64,000 bases of DNA. Source: CAWUEZ02 sp963921355 (GTDB taxonomy: Bacteria > Pseudomonadota > Alphaproteobacteria > Thalassobaculales > Thalassobaculaceae). A program made the position numbers and the translations under genes. Shown piece by piece: positions 9,145 through 17,606 of the stretch. Every line of letters begins with the position of its first letter. Positions within the stretch are counted from its first letter, which is position 1. The stretch covers positions 4,278,001 to 4,342,000 of the forward strand of contig OZ001190.1 in NCBI GenBank assembly GCA_963921355.3. Reading direction: 5' to 3'. The notes under the pieces are model-generated. The model made no database searches, was not told where the DNA came from, and saw only the letters and a program-made list of their open reading frames with translations.

Positions 9145-10785
9145 CTACACGTCGTCCTGGATGATCGTGAACAAAGCCAGGTCATCGGCGTGGGCGACCC
9201 CGAAACGGTCACGGTCCAAGACCCATCCCTGATCTGTGGCCTCGAAAGTCGGATCATCCATCAGTTGACGCGCCGGCTCGTTGCGGTCCGTCGCAACGAT
9301 AGCCATCACGAGCGGCTTCTCAGCCCTGGCGACTAGCCAGGTCAGAAACGCGAACTCGACACGTCGTTCGAGAACGCGGCATGACATGACCAGTGACCGG
9401 ACCACTCCTGCGCCGTCGATCAAACACGCGAGGATCTCGCCGTGGCTCCCCGTGCGATCCTCAAGCTGTGCGCTGAAGAGTTGCCCGCCCTCGGCAAGGA
9501 TCTGATCGAGGGCGTCTGCGTCCAAGCGAACGCCGTTGATGTTGAACTGGTTGGTCTTGTTAATCAGCTGCAGCGCCCGCTGGTGTTCGCCTCGCGTTCG
9601 GTCGCAGATCGTCAGGCGCATTCGCAGATCCCTCAGGAACGTGCGAAGGTCGCCGCCATCAGCCGGCGGCATGCTCTCCAAACGACGGCGATAGAGGTCC
9701 GTACGCTGCTCGTCTTCCGACGTCACGGTCGGTCGGTCGAACAGCGTAGCCAATTCCCGCAGAAAGCCGTCGAACTCTTCCTCGGTACTCGGGAAGACGA
9801 GCCCTCGGATCTCGGGGATCGCCGTCGTGACCTCGGCGAGCTCTACCGGGTTGTTATCCACAAAGACGATCGCATTCCGTGCCAGGCCGAGGTCCTTGGC
9901 CAAATCGGCCAGTTCCTCCGATTTCCGACGATAGCCGGCGCGAATGGAGACGAAGTCCTGCGCACCGACATGCATATGGCCATTGCCGAGGGCTGCGAGG
10001 ACGGTGTCTTGGTCGTTCCGGCTGACAATCGCCAGCAGAATGCCCGCCGCCTTCAGGCGCAGAAGGAACGTCTGATAGAGGAAGTGCCGAAAAGCGGTTC
10101 CCTGCGGTTCCGCGCTGACGGAATCGGTCCCGTCTTCAGCAGCCACGCCCCTCCACAAGGTCTCGTCCGCATCGGTGGCGAGAACCTTGTAGGTCGAGGC
10201 CGGCGCCGCCAGAAGAGTATCGGCAAGCGCTTCACAGATCTCGGGGAGCGTTTTGCCCCCGATCGGACAGCCGTTGGCGAGATAGCTGGTCAGGGAGAAG
10301 GCGCGCGCGTCCAGCGGGACAGCGTCGATTCCCATCGCAAGGCTCGACAGATCGGCTGCCAGGCGGTGGTTGTCCGCCATGCAGGCAAAAACCGGCGGAA
10401 TTGGGGCCGGAAGATAGACGAGAGTCGCCCTGGGCCGGCCGGTCAGGGCGGTGGCGATGCTGCTGGCCCTGTGCCAGACCGCGTCGTAGTCGGACAGGGA
10501 CCCTGCGAACCCAGACCGCCAGTCGCACTCGGGCACCAAGTCCCAGGGCATCAGAACGAAGAGCTCCACGCCGTCATCGCGGTCTCCGGAGGCTGTCACA
10601 AGATGCTGATGCAAGGTCCCGAAGGCCAGCGTCGTGACCTGCAGCGCCACCCCACGAACCGCGGCCTCGGCTTGCAGAAAGGGGCACAGGGTGTCGCCGG
10701 TCCCAGACATGGCCAGGACCACCGACACCTTCACGCCCCCCTCGAACCCCTGCAACACCCGCTTGGCCTCGACGAGTGTCATCAT
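9145..10785 (-). CDS. FkbH-like HAD-IIIC enzyme (glyceryl-ACP loading type)
   Basis: 546 residues. FkbH proteins use 1,3-bisphosphoglycerate to load a glyceryl group onto an ACP. An N-terminal region (about 1-200) of the usual FkbH kind precedes the HAD core. The nucleophile motif is LATDADETLWRG, motif II is AIVSRND, and the acidic motif is FVDNNPVEL. The C-terminal GNAT-like domain runs from about 400 (RTGSHGEILACLI; EFAFLTWLVARA). The ATG at 10785 overlaps the stop of the MaoC-SDR gene (ATGA), so the two are translationally coupled. The ACP partner is two genes upstream in the same operon. Substrate is inferred from the family; only glyceryl-type loading has precedent. Confidence 0.87.
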   Translation of the reverse strand: MMTLVEAKRVLQGFEGGVKVSVVLAMSGTGDTLCPFLQAEAAVRGVALQVTTLAFGTLHQHLVTASGDRDDGVELFVLMPWDLVPECDWRSGFAGSLSDYDAVWHRASSIATALTGRPRATLVYLPAPIPPVFACMADNHRLAADLSSLAMGIDAVPLDARAFSLTSYLANGCPIGGKTLPEICEALADTLLAAPASTYKVLATDADETLWRGVAAEDGTDSVSAEPQGTAFRHFLYQTFLLRLKAAGILLAIVSRNDQDTVLAALGNGHMHVGAQDFVSIRAGYRRKSEELADLAKDLGLARNAIVFVDNNPVELAEVTTAIPEIRGLVFPSTEEEFDGFLRELATLFDRPTVTSEDEQRTDLYRRRLESMPPADGGDLRTFLRDLRMRLTICDRTRGEHQRALQLINKTNQFNINGVRLDADALDQILAEGGQLFSAQLEDRTGSHGEILACLIDGAGVVRSLVMSCRVLERRVEFAFLTWLVARAEKPLVMAIVATDRNEPARQLMDDPTFEATDQGWVLDRDRFGVAHADDLALFTIIQDDV

Positions 10786-11879
10786 GGCAGGGCTCCGCCC
10801 GACAAGGTGACCATGGCGCCCGATACCATCGAGGACGTGTTCGACAGCACCCAGGCGATCTGATCGGCCGCACTGTCCATCCCGGGCAGTTCCCCTGAGG
10901 GCACACGGTCGGCATTGGTGACCCGTGCCATCGGACTCATTGACGCGTTCAGGCCGCCATCCAGCACGTCGAAGCTGACGCCAACGCACCGGAACCCGCG
11001 ACCGCCGAGTTCGACGGAGAGAATGGAGACCAAGGTTGGGACCAGCGACTTGGACAGGCTGTAGAGCGGCATGCGCCAGCCATGACGGCCCGGGTCGGCA
11101 AAACTGGATCCGATCACGACCAGGGACGCACCCGGTTCGCCATGAGAGACCAGCAGCTGCGCGAGCTCGACTATGTCCTCCAGCGGCCGGGAAACGCTGT
11201 GATCAATGGCGGCTCGCGCATTGCCCTGAAGATCGACAAGCGGGACGTTGTCAGGGGCCGGCCATCCGCAATGCACGATCCCGGCGATCCGGCGCTCGCC
11301 CAACAGAGCCGAAACATCGCGCACCGAGTCCGCCTGCAGCAGCCCCGGGCCTCCGGATCGAGAGACGCCGAGGGCGCGCGTGCCCAAGCGCTGTATCAGT
11401 GCGGAACCAAGCCCCCCTGTCGCCCCGGTAACGAGGACCGGAGCCAACTCATCTTCATGTGGTTGATCAACAGAAGGCACCTCGACCGTTGCACCGCCGG
11501 GGTGGTGATAGCCGAAAGCGTAGGCGCCCTCGACGTACCGGATTCCGGTCTGCTGATCGCTGATCGTCACGTCCACCGCGCCGGAGCCTGAATCGCTCCG
11601 CGTCACGTGTCCGGACACCCGCAGTCGCACCGGAGGCAGGATCGGTCTCAGGAATCGCAAACGGAGCGAATGCAGCAAACACTCGCGCCCCGGCAGGTAC
11701 ATCCCCGCCAAGCGGGACACGAGCCCAGCCGAGAACGCGCCGTGGAGCACGATCCGACCGTGGGTCGTCGTCCTTGCGTAGGTTGGATCGGTGTGGAGCG
11801 GGTTCCAATCGCCGGACAGCTCCGCGAAGCGAAGCGCGTCATCCTCGGCGACGTCGATGTCGAATCCCGCTTCGGTCAT
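10782..11879 (-). CDS. MaoC hydratase/dehydratase fused to SDR ketoreductase
   Basis: 365 residues with two enzymes in one chain. Residues about 1-125 form a MaoC hot-dog domain with the hydratase signature (FAELSGDWNPLHTDP, then HGRIVLHG). Residues about 140-365 form a short-chain dehydrogenase with the nucleotide motif VTGATGGLG, a catalytic Ser in VIGSSF and YSLSK as the Tyr/Lys pair. Together they could reduce a beta-keto acyl-ACP and dehydrate or hydrate it. It overlaps the ACP gene by ATGA at its 5' end and FkbH by ATGA at its 3' end. The tight coupling implies one acyl-ACP pathway. MaoC-SDR fusions of this size are uncommon; the order MaoC then SDR is unusual compared with FabG-MaoC arrangements. 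Confidence 0.86.
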   Translation of the reverse strand: MTEAGFDIDVAEDDALRFAELSGDWNPLHTDPTYARTTTHGRIVLHGAFSAGLVSRLAGMYLPGRECLLHSLRLRFLRPILPPVRLRVSGHVTRSDSGSGAVDVTISDQQTGIRYVEGAYAFGYHHPGGATVEVPSVDQPHEDELAPVLVTGATGGLGSALIQRLGTRALGVSRSGGPGLLQADSVRDVSALLGERRIAGIVHCGWPAPDNVPLVDLQGNARAAIDHSVSRPLEDIVELAQLLVSHGEPGASLVVIGSSFADPGRHGWRMPLYSLSKSLVPTLVSILSVELGGRGFRCVGVSFDVLDGGLNASMSPMARVTNADRVPSGELPGMDSAADQIAWVLSNTSSMVSGAMVTLSGGALP

Positions 11880-12115
11880 ACGCCCTTCTCTTCGAGAATC
11901 AGTTGCGCGGACGCGAAAGAGTTGATCGCCACGATATCGTCGACGTTGAGGATGAGCCCGAATTCACTTTCGATGCCGGCGATCAGTGTCGTGTGGGCAA
12001 GCGAATCCCATCGTGGTTCGGCGACCATGCGCAACGATGCGAGATCGCTGCCCTCTTCCAAGTCGAGCGAAAACTGGAAGACGGCTTTGAGCCGTTCGAG
12101 GTTCTCTGGGCTCAT
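11876..12115 (-). CDS. Acyl carrier protein
   Basis: A 79-residue stand-alone carrier protein, acidic and helical. The phosphopantetheine attachment motif is RWDSLAHT (Ser in DSL). The region after it (IAGIESEFGLILNVDDIVAINSF in outline) is a typical helix II/III pattern. It is the first gene of the leftward ACP, MaoC-SDR, FkbH operon and overlaps the next gene by four bases. It is too divergent to be the housekeeping AcpP and is a dedicated carrier for the local acyl chemistry. The GGC-GTA-TGA end and ATGA overlap were read directly. Confidence 0.9.
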   Translation of the reverse strand: MSPENLERLKAVFQFSLDLEEGSDLASLRMVAEPRWDSLAHTTLIAGIESEFGLILNVDDIVAINSFASAQLILEEKGV

Positions 12116-12297
12116 GAAATCTCCGCCTCATGCCTCATCGCCTTGCCGCGCCCGGACCCTGGTCACCGGTTTCCCGCAGTATAGAGCAGAATCATCATCC
12201 TGGGCCCGGCGCCAGAAACCGCTCGCGGGGTCACAAGAAAGCCCAATATGATCTGGGCGTGTTCAGGTCATGCTCCCGAATTGTCTGAGAACCAGCA

Positions 12298-13230
12298 ATG
12301 GTCTTGCCCCCCGCAATCGTCGACCAGGCCCCGCACCTGTCACGCATCGTCGAGGGCGTGCTTGCGGCCTGGCCAGAGCATGAAAGGTTCCTCGGCATGC
12401 GGTTCGCCGAGGGCGACGGCGCGCCCGTCGACCTCGCCGAGGAGATGGCCGGGCTGATCCTGTCCGTTGCCGGTGAAAACCTGAACCGGTATTGCGCCAG
12501 CTATCGGTGGATGTGCGAAACGTTCATAGAGGAAGACCTGCATTTCCGTCGCACCGGCCGCTATCGGCGGGCAACGTTCGCTGAGGCCTACAGGGATGTG
12601 TATTCCAACGATGCCTACCTGGAGAGATACGTCGAAGGAATCCTGCTGTCGCAAATCCTCTGGCAAAACCAATTCGACGCGTTCGTATTCTATCTGGACA
12701 GTTTCCTGGGACGTCTTGAGCCTGAAACCGACTTCCTGGAGGTTGGCCCCGGTCACGGTCTGCTCTTGTATTTCGCCACCCAGCGTCCCGAGGTTCGGTC
12801 GGTCACCGGATGGGACGTCAGCAAGGGGAGCATCGCCGCCACCCGCGGCATGTTGAAGACCTTCGGCGTGACCCGGCCCGTGGAGCTGATTGAGCAAGAC
12901 GTCGACACCGACTATTCCGACGGGTCCATGGTCGATGCCGTGGTCATCAGCGAAGTCCTGGAACACCTCGACGCGCCCGACTCGGCGCTTACCCGCCTGC
13001 GCACGGTCCTGCGTCCGGGCGGCCTTCTCTACGTGAATTTCCCGGTGAACAGCCCCGCCCCGGACCATATCTACCAACTCGCCGCCCCCGAAGAGGTCGA
13101 GGACATGGTCGTCAAAGCCGGATTCCGCATCGTCGATCGCAAACACGTGCCGACGACCGGGTATGACCTAGAGAGGGCCCGGCGCCGGAAGGTCACGATC
13201 AACGCCCTGATCGTCGCGACGCCGGATTAG
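12298..13230 (+). CDS. Class I SAM-dependent methyltransferase
   Basis: 310 residues. An N-terminal helical extension (about 1-140) precedes a Rossmann methyltransferase core. Motif I is FLEVGPGHG, motif II carries an acidic residue (GWDVS), motif III-like is VDAVVISEVLEHL, and motif IV follows as LRPGGLLYVNFP. The target is unknown; an O- or N-methyl cap on a sugar or acyl group fits the neighbourhood. It diverges from the ACP operon (182 bases between starts) and precedes the AAC(3)-like gene in the same direction. The extra N-terminal domain resembles that of methyltransferases in polysaccharide loci. Confidence 0.85.
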   Translation: MVLPPAIVDQAPHLSRIVEGVLAAWPEHERFLGMRFAEGDGAPVDLAEEMAGLILSVAGENLNRYCASYRWMCETFIEEDLHFRRTGRYRRATFAEAYRDVYSNDAYLERYVEGILLSQILWQNQFDAFVFYLDSFLGRLEPETDFLEVGPGHGLLLYFATQRPEVRSVTGWDVSKGSIAATRGMLKTFGVTRPVELIEQDVDTDYSDGSMVDAVVISEVLEHLDAPDSALTRLRTVLRPGGLLYVNFPVNSPAPDHIYQLAAPEEVEDMVVKAGFRIVDRKHVPTTGYDLERARRRKVTINALIVATPD

Positions 13231-13304
13231 CGCAAGAAGGCGCGCGTCGGCGAGACGGGCCTCGCGCCCGCTGTGTCCCCCCACCGCTCGGAGGTCTTTC
13301 AAGC

Positions 13305-14093
13305 TTGGACGTCGGCACTTTCCACGAGCTTCTCGATGCGATCGGGATTCGCGCGGGCGACCATCTTTTTGTTCATTCCAGCCTGGACTGGATCGGCGGC
13401 GACGTTGGCGCTGCCGCAACAATCATCGACGCGTTGATCGAGCGGATCGGCCCGACCGGAACGCTCTGCATGCCGTCGTATACTTGGCGGGGGCGATTGC
13501 CCGGACGCCCGGAGGACGGCTCAGTCGTCGACCTGCGGCGCAGCGCCACGGTGGTCGGGCTCATCCCCGAGGTGTTTCGGCGCTGGCCCGGTGTCCGGCG
13601 AAGCGCCCACTACTGGGTCCCGGTTTGTGCCCTGGGCAGCCATGCCGAACACTTCACCTCGGGCCAGCACACGGTGCTGGATCCCTTTGGCGAAGGCTCC
13701 ACGTTCCGAATGTTCATGCAGGCCGACGGCAAGGCCGTCGGTATGGGCGTGTCGCTGAACACCTCCAGCCTCGCCCATCTCCCGGACCACGACCTGGCGG
13801 CGCTGTGTCCGATCCAGGTGATGTCATCAGACCCCATCGAGGGGACCGTGATCGATCGCGACGGAACCGAACTGAGGACCCGCACGCTGGTCGTCCGCCC
13901 AGAGGTCATGTCCGCCTATCGTCCGGGCGTCCTGTTCGATCACCACGCCGGATTACGGGATCGTCTGCTGTCGGAGACCCATAATGCTGCAAGTTTCTTT
14001 GCCTATCCCGTGCAGGCCTACCATGCCGCAGCGCTTGAGGTGGGCCACGCCCACCTGGCCGCCGGGCGCCTTCCGCCCTGGCTCGGGGAATAA
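13305..14093 (+). CDS. AAC(3)-family N-acyltransferase-like protein
   Basis: 262 residues matching the aminoglycoside N3-acetyltransferase fold (Antibiotic_NAT), with the signature FVHSSLDWIG near residue 22 and the PSYTWRG region. It probably starts at TTG (13305), with GGAGG 10 bases upstream; no better ATG exists in frame nearby. The usual RSxHPxxSxxAxG box is altered to RRSAHYWVPVCALG, so Pro and Ser positions are lost. That suggests a donor or acceptor different from acetyl-CoA and aminoglycosides. Members in sugar-modification loci transfer acyl groups onto amino sugars. The gene follows the methyltransferase and converges on the M20 gene, with three bases between their ends. Resistance function is unlikely from context. 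Confidence 0.83.
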   Translation: MDVGTFHELLDAIGIRAGDHLFVHSSLDWIGGDVGAAATIIDALIERIGPTGTLCMPSYTWRGRLPGRPEDGSVVDLRRSATVVGLIPEVFRRWPGVRRSAHYWVPVCALGSHAEHFTSGQHTVLDPFGEGSTFRMFMQADGKAVGMGVSLNTSSLAHLPDHDLAALCPIQVMSSDPIEGTVIDRDGTELRTRTLVVRPEVMSAYRPGVLFDHHAGLRDRLLSETHNAASFFAYPVQAYHAAALEVGHAHLAAGRLPPWLGE

Positions 14094-14096
14094 CCT

Positions 14097-15437
14097 CTAT
14101 CGTGCGCCGAGCCGCGCGATGACATCCAACAGCAATCCGACCATCTTCGGCAGATCCTCAAGGTAGTAGTGCTCGTCGGCCCGGTGGGGATGGAATCCGC
14201 GGCCGGGGCCGAAAAGGACACATGGAATCCCCCGATCGGCGAAGTGGCGCATATCGGATGTTCCGGTAGAGGGGCCGAACGTCACGGGAGACCACCGCGA
14301 CCGATCAACGATCTCGCGGATCATCTGCGGCACGGCGCCTCGCGGCGGCGCCACCGGCTCCGTCGCGAAGTACCCGTCCCAAACCAGGCGCGCGGACTCG
14401 GTGGACGTCCGCGCCGCGTAGTCCTGTGCCACGGCCTCCAAAGCGGCACGCATTCCAGCGAGCGACTCCGGGGGGCAAAAGGTGACGTAGCATTCCGCCA
14501 CGGCGTGGTCCGGCACTGTCAACGGTGCCCCCTCGCCGCGGAAGGTCTGCGTGATGAACTGGTTCGGCGACGGGAAATCGGTCCACGGTGGAGGAAGCGA
14601 GGCATTTCTGGCAAAGACGTGGCCGCTCATCTCTTGCAGTAGCTCCGCCAACCGCTCAATGGCATTGGTCCCCATGTGCGACACGCTGACCGACGCTGGG
14701 CGTCCGGAGAACTCCACGGCGAAGCGAAGATTTCCGGCGTGGCGGTCGATCCCGCGATCTCCCCGCGTGCCATCAAGGATGATCGCCTCGTCGCCGCCAT
14801 ACCCGGCGTTCAGGCAAAGAAGCGATCCATTGCCGGTGGTCTCGTCCTCCAGAACGAAGTGGACGATCACGTCTCCCGGCGGCGGGGGCCCTGTCGCCAG
14901 CTCTTCCAGGACGGCAAGCGCGATGGCGGCGCCCGCCTTGTCGTCCATGGCTCCGCGCCCGTGGACCGTATTCTCTTGCCAATCGACATGGCCGGAGAAC
15001 GGCGGATACCGCCAAGCCTCGGGCGGCCCGGACGGAACAACGTCCAGATGACAGTTGATAACCAGACTGGACGCCTGCCCGCTCCCCGGGATCCGGGCGA
15101 CCAGATTGCGCCGGCCCGGCACGCTGCTTATCGGCGGTTGAGCGCCGGGCAGACCGGACAGGATCGCCGGATCGAAAGGAACGTCGAAACAGGCGACCCC
15201 AAGCCGGCCGATCTCTCCGGCGACGAAATCCGTGACCGCGTGTTCGCTCTCAAAAACGCTCTCGAACTGAACGAGTCGGGAAAGACGGTGGGCCCAACGC
15301 CGGACCTTCTGACTGTCAAATCGCCCCGATTCTTCGCTTTCCAAACGCATGGCCACCAGTTCGAAGACGGTTTCACTATGCCGGAACGATTCATCAGATG
15401 GGTCGGAACGGTAGTGCATCGCCGACGTCCGGGCCAT
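14097..15437 (-). CDS. M20 family metallopeptidase/deacylase
   Basis: About 446 residues if started at the ATG at 15437; an ATG at 15419 is also possible and an upstream ATG at 15542 would overlap the divergent gene by over 100 bases. The zinc-site motifs of M20 enzymes are present: NCHLDVVPSG with GRGAMDDKAG, VLEDETTGNGS for the general-base Glu and second metal, and the C-terminal GTSDMRHF. The product is a DapE/ArgE-like hydrolase of amide bonds, without a signal peptide. It could remove an acyl group or release an amino acid in the same pathway as the adjacent AAC(3)-like enzyme; this is inferred from position only. Confidence 0.83.
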   Translation of the reverse strand: MARTSAMHYRSDPSDESFRHSETVFELVAMRLESEESGRFDSQKVRRWAHRLSRLVQFESVFESEHAVTDFVAGEIGRLGVACFDVPFDPAILSGLPGAQPPISSVPGRRNLVARIPGSGQASSLVINCHLDVVPSGPPEAWRYPPFSGHVDWQENTVHGRGAMDDKAGAAIALAVLEELATGPPPPGDVIVHFVLEDETTGNGSLLCLNAGYGGDEAIILDGTRGDRGIDRHAGNLRFAVEFSGRPASVSVSHMGTNAIERLAELLQEMSGHVFARNASLPPPWTDFPSPNQFITQTFRGEGAPLTVPDHAVAECYVTFCPPESLAGMRAALEAVAQDYAARTSTESARLVWDGYFATEPVAPPRGAVPQMIREIVDRSRWSPVTFGPSTGTSDMRHFADRGIPCVLFGPGRGFHPHRADEHYYLEDLPKMVGLLLDVIARLGAR

Positions 15438-15603
15438 GGCCGATTGCGGCGCTGGATCGCACCCAATGGGCCCGGTCGATCGGCCCGGCTTCTTAGACGC
15501 CGGCGACGGATCACAGGTTCCTGGCGATCGGTTGACAGCCACGGACCGGCAAACCGATACTCCTCTGGGACCGACGTCGGAACTGAAGGGCCTTCAGGGA
15601 AAC

Positions 15604-17571
15604 GTGGATCAGGTGTTGCGGTCATACATGATCGGCGTCGGCGTGATCGCCTCAGTGCGACCATTGCTGGAATCCGGTGATCTTGCCGGCGTCTTCGAGA
15701 CGCTCTCGGCGATGTCCGCCGATCAACGCAACTGCGCGCCCTTTCAAAAACTCCTCGCGGCCATGCTGTTGGGCCAGGGGCATTTCGATCAAGCCCAGAC
15801 GGTGATCCAGGCCTATCTGGAGCATCGCCGCGACGATGCCGAGGCACTGACCCTGGCGCTGCGGATCCACCCGCTGTCATCGACGGATCCCGATCTCGCC
15901 AAGACAAAGGCCGTCCACAGGAGATTGACGGAACTGTCCACCGTCGAGATGGAGCGCATCGTTCTGCGGGTCGGCTTTGTGCCGGCCGCCATCGCGCAGG
16001 CGATCGCCGATACGGGAGACCGGTCTCGGGCGCTCAGACCCCACCTCACCGCCTTCGCGTTCAATAGTGTCTTCGACGCGCAGAACACGCGTGAGGCGAT
16101 TGATCATCTGCTGGCGACGGCCACTGACGACGGACCAGATCGGGCTCTCTACGCCGCTGGGACGGCGTTGCTGTACGGCGAGCAGACAGACCGCGCCCTG
16201 GATCTGCTGCTCGACCTGATCGGTCGCGGCGATCTCTCGACATCGGATTTTCCGGAGCTCGTGTTCGCGTTCAACCTCACAATGGGCCATGGCAGCCCCG
16301 TGGCCCACGCCCGGCGCTATGGGTTCCTCAGCAAGCTCTACGCGCGCTGGACCGGCAGCATTCTGGACCGGTTGACACCGACACAAAGGACCATCCTGTC
16401 GGGCTTCCGGGCCCCGGTCGGCGGCGGGAAGCGGGTGGCCGTCGTCACTCCGCCGCTGATCAACAAGCATCACACCCCGACCCAACGGATTCTGGAGATC
16501 GCCTGCGCCCTGCAGCGGGACCACGGCTACAAGGTGAAGTTCTTCCACGGCGGCGGGATCCACAACAAAGCGGACCCGTCGCTGCCGCTGATCGACAGCG
16601 TGAATCTGAACGCGACCGTGCAGGGCACCGACACCATCAACGAAGGCGCCATCGACATCCCAATCTGGAACTCGACACTTGATGACAGCCAGTACCTGAA
16701 GTTTTTCTCGGCCGCCGTGGAGATCGCGAAATACCAGCCGAGCGTGGTCATCTATTACAGCGACGCCTCACCGGTTCAGGCTCTCCTCGACGGGAAATTC
16801 CCGTCCCTGCTCTACCCGTCCAACAGCACACCGCCGATCGGTCCGGCGGATCGGTACGTGACGACCTGGGACCGCGACGCCGTGGCCAGGAGGGTGGCGG
16901 ACGGAACCTGGCCTGTGGAACTCGCCGAGAGAGTCGTCCTCAATGCGACTCCGGCGCACTACGAGCGCGCCACCGCACCTCTCCAACGCGCCGATCTGGT
17001 GCCGGGCGCCCGGCTCATCCTCGCGATGGTCGGAAGCCGACTCTCAAGCGAAGTCCGAGGCGCGTTCGCGGAACGGCTGGCAGGTTTTCTCCTGGCTCAC
17101 CCGGACGTCCATCTGGTGACGTTTGGCGACAGCCGGTGCGAGAGACTGCGCGACGGGGTGCTTGCCCCGGTCAGAGATCGGGTCATCTGCAAGCCCTTCG
17201 TCACCAACGTCGCCGATCAGCTGGCGGGTTGCGACATCGTTCTCAACCCGCCGCGCCAGGGCGGCGGCGGCGGCATCGGTGTGGCCATGGGATCAGGATG
17301 CGCCGTCGTCGCCCTCGACAGTGGCGATGGCGCCTCGCTTCTCGAAGCCGAGGATCTCTGCGAAGACCTGGACGACTATTTCGAGCGACTCGAAACCCTG
17401 GTGACCGACGACGCTGCGCGAACAGAGATGGCATCACGCATGCCGGACCGGGTCGAAGCGGTCTTCGGTTTCGAGCCGTGCATGGCGAGACTGGTCGACG
17501 CGGTGGACGACGCGCGCGACAGCCTTCGCCAGGCGCCCGTGGAGATGGAACCGCCTCAACTGCCGGTCTAG
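15604..17571 (+). CDS. Tetratricopeptide/GT-B glycosyltransferase-like protein
   Basis: About 655 residues. The first ~300 residues are all-helical with TPR-like spacing (ALTLALRIHP; VIQAYLEHRRDD). The rest resembles a GT-B glycosyltransferase: a first Rossmann half (VAVVTPPLINKHH; RILEIACALQRD) and a second half with a nucleotide-sugar end motif (VLNPPRQGGGGGIGVAMGSG). I prefer GTG at 15604, with AGGGA upstream; the longer frame from ATG 15436 adds low-complexity sequence and would overlap the divergent M20 gene. Its position next to ACP, FkbH and acyltransferase genes suggests it glycosylates the final acceptor, possibly a protein such as flagellin or a surface glycan. TPR-GT fusions in bacteria often glycosylate proteins. 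Confidence 0.75.
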   Translation: MDQVLRSYMIGVGVIASVRPLLESGDLAGVFETLSAMSADQRNCAPFQKLLAAMLLGQGHFDQAQTVIQAYLEHRRDDAEALTLALRIHPLSSTDPDLAKTKAVHRRLTELSTVEMERIVLRVGFVPAAIAQAIADTGDRSRALRPHLTAFAFNSVFDAQNTREAIDHLLATATDDGPDRALYAAGTALLYGEQTDRALDLLLDLIGRGDLSTSDFPELVFAFNLTMGHGSPVAHARRYGFLSKLYARWTGSILDRLTPTQRTILSGFRAPVGGGKRVAVVTPPLINKHHTPTQRILEIACALQRDHGYKVKFFHGGGIHNKADPSLPLIDSVNLNATVQGTDTINEGAIDIPIWNSTLDDSQYLKFFSAAVEIAKYQPSVVIYYSDASPVQALLDGKFPSLLYPSNSTPPIGPADRYVTTWDRDAVARRVADGTWPVELAERVVLNATPAHYERATAPLQRADLVPGARLILAMVGSRLSSEVRGAFAERLAGFLLAHPDVHLVTFGDSRCERLRDGVLAPVRDRVICKPFVTNVADQLAGCDIVLNPPRQGGGGGIGVAMGSGCAVVALDSGDGASLLEAEDLCEDLDDYFERLETLVTDDAARTEMASRMPDRVEAVFGFEPCMARLVDAVDDARDSLRQAPVEMEPPQLPV

Positions 17572-17606
17572 TGCGCGAAGCGGACGCGCCGGACCGCAGC
17601 CGCTCC

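Noticed and set aside
9442..10863. 473-residue plus-strand frame
   Set aside because: It is antisense to FkbH, which has clear HAD motifs; the composition is low-complexity Arg/Gly.
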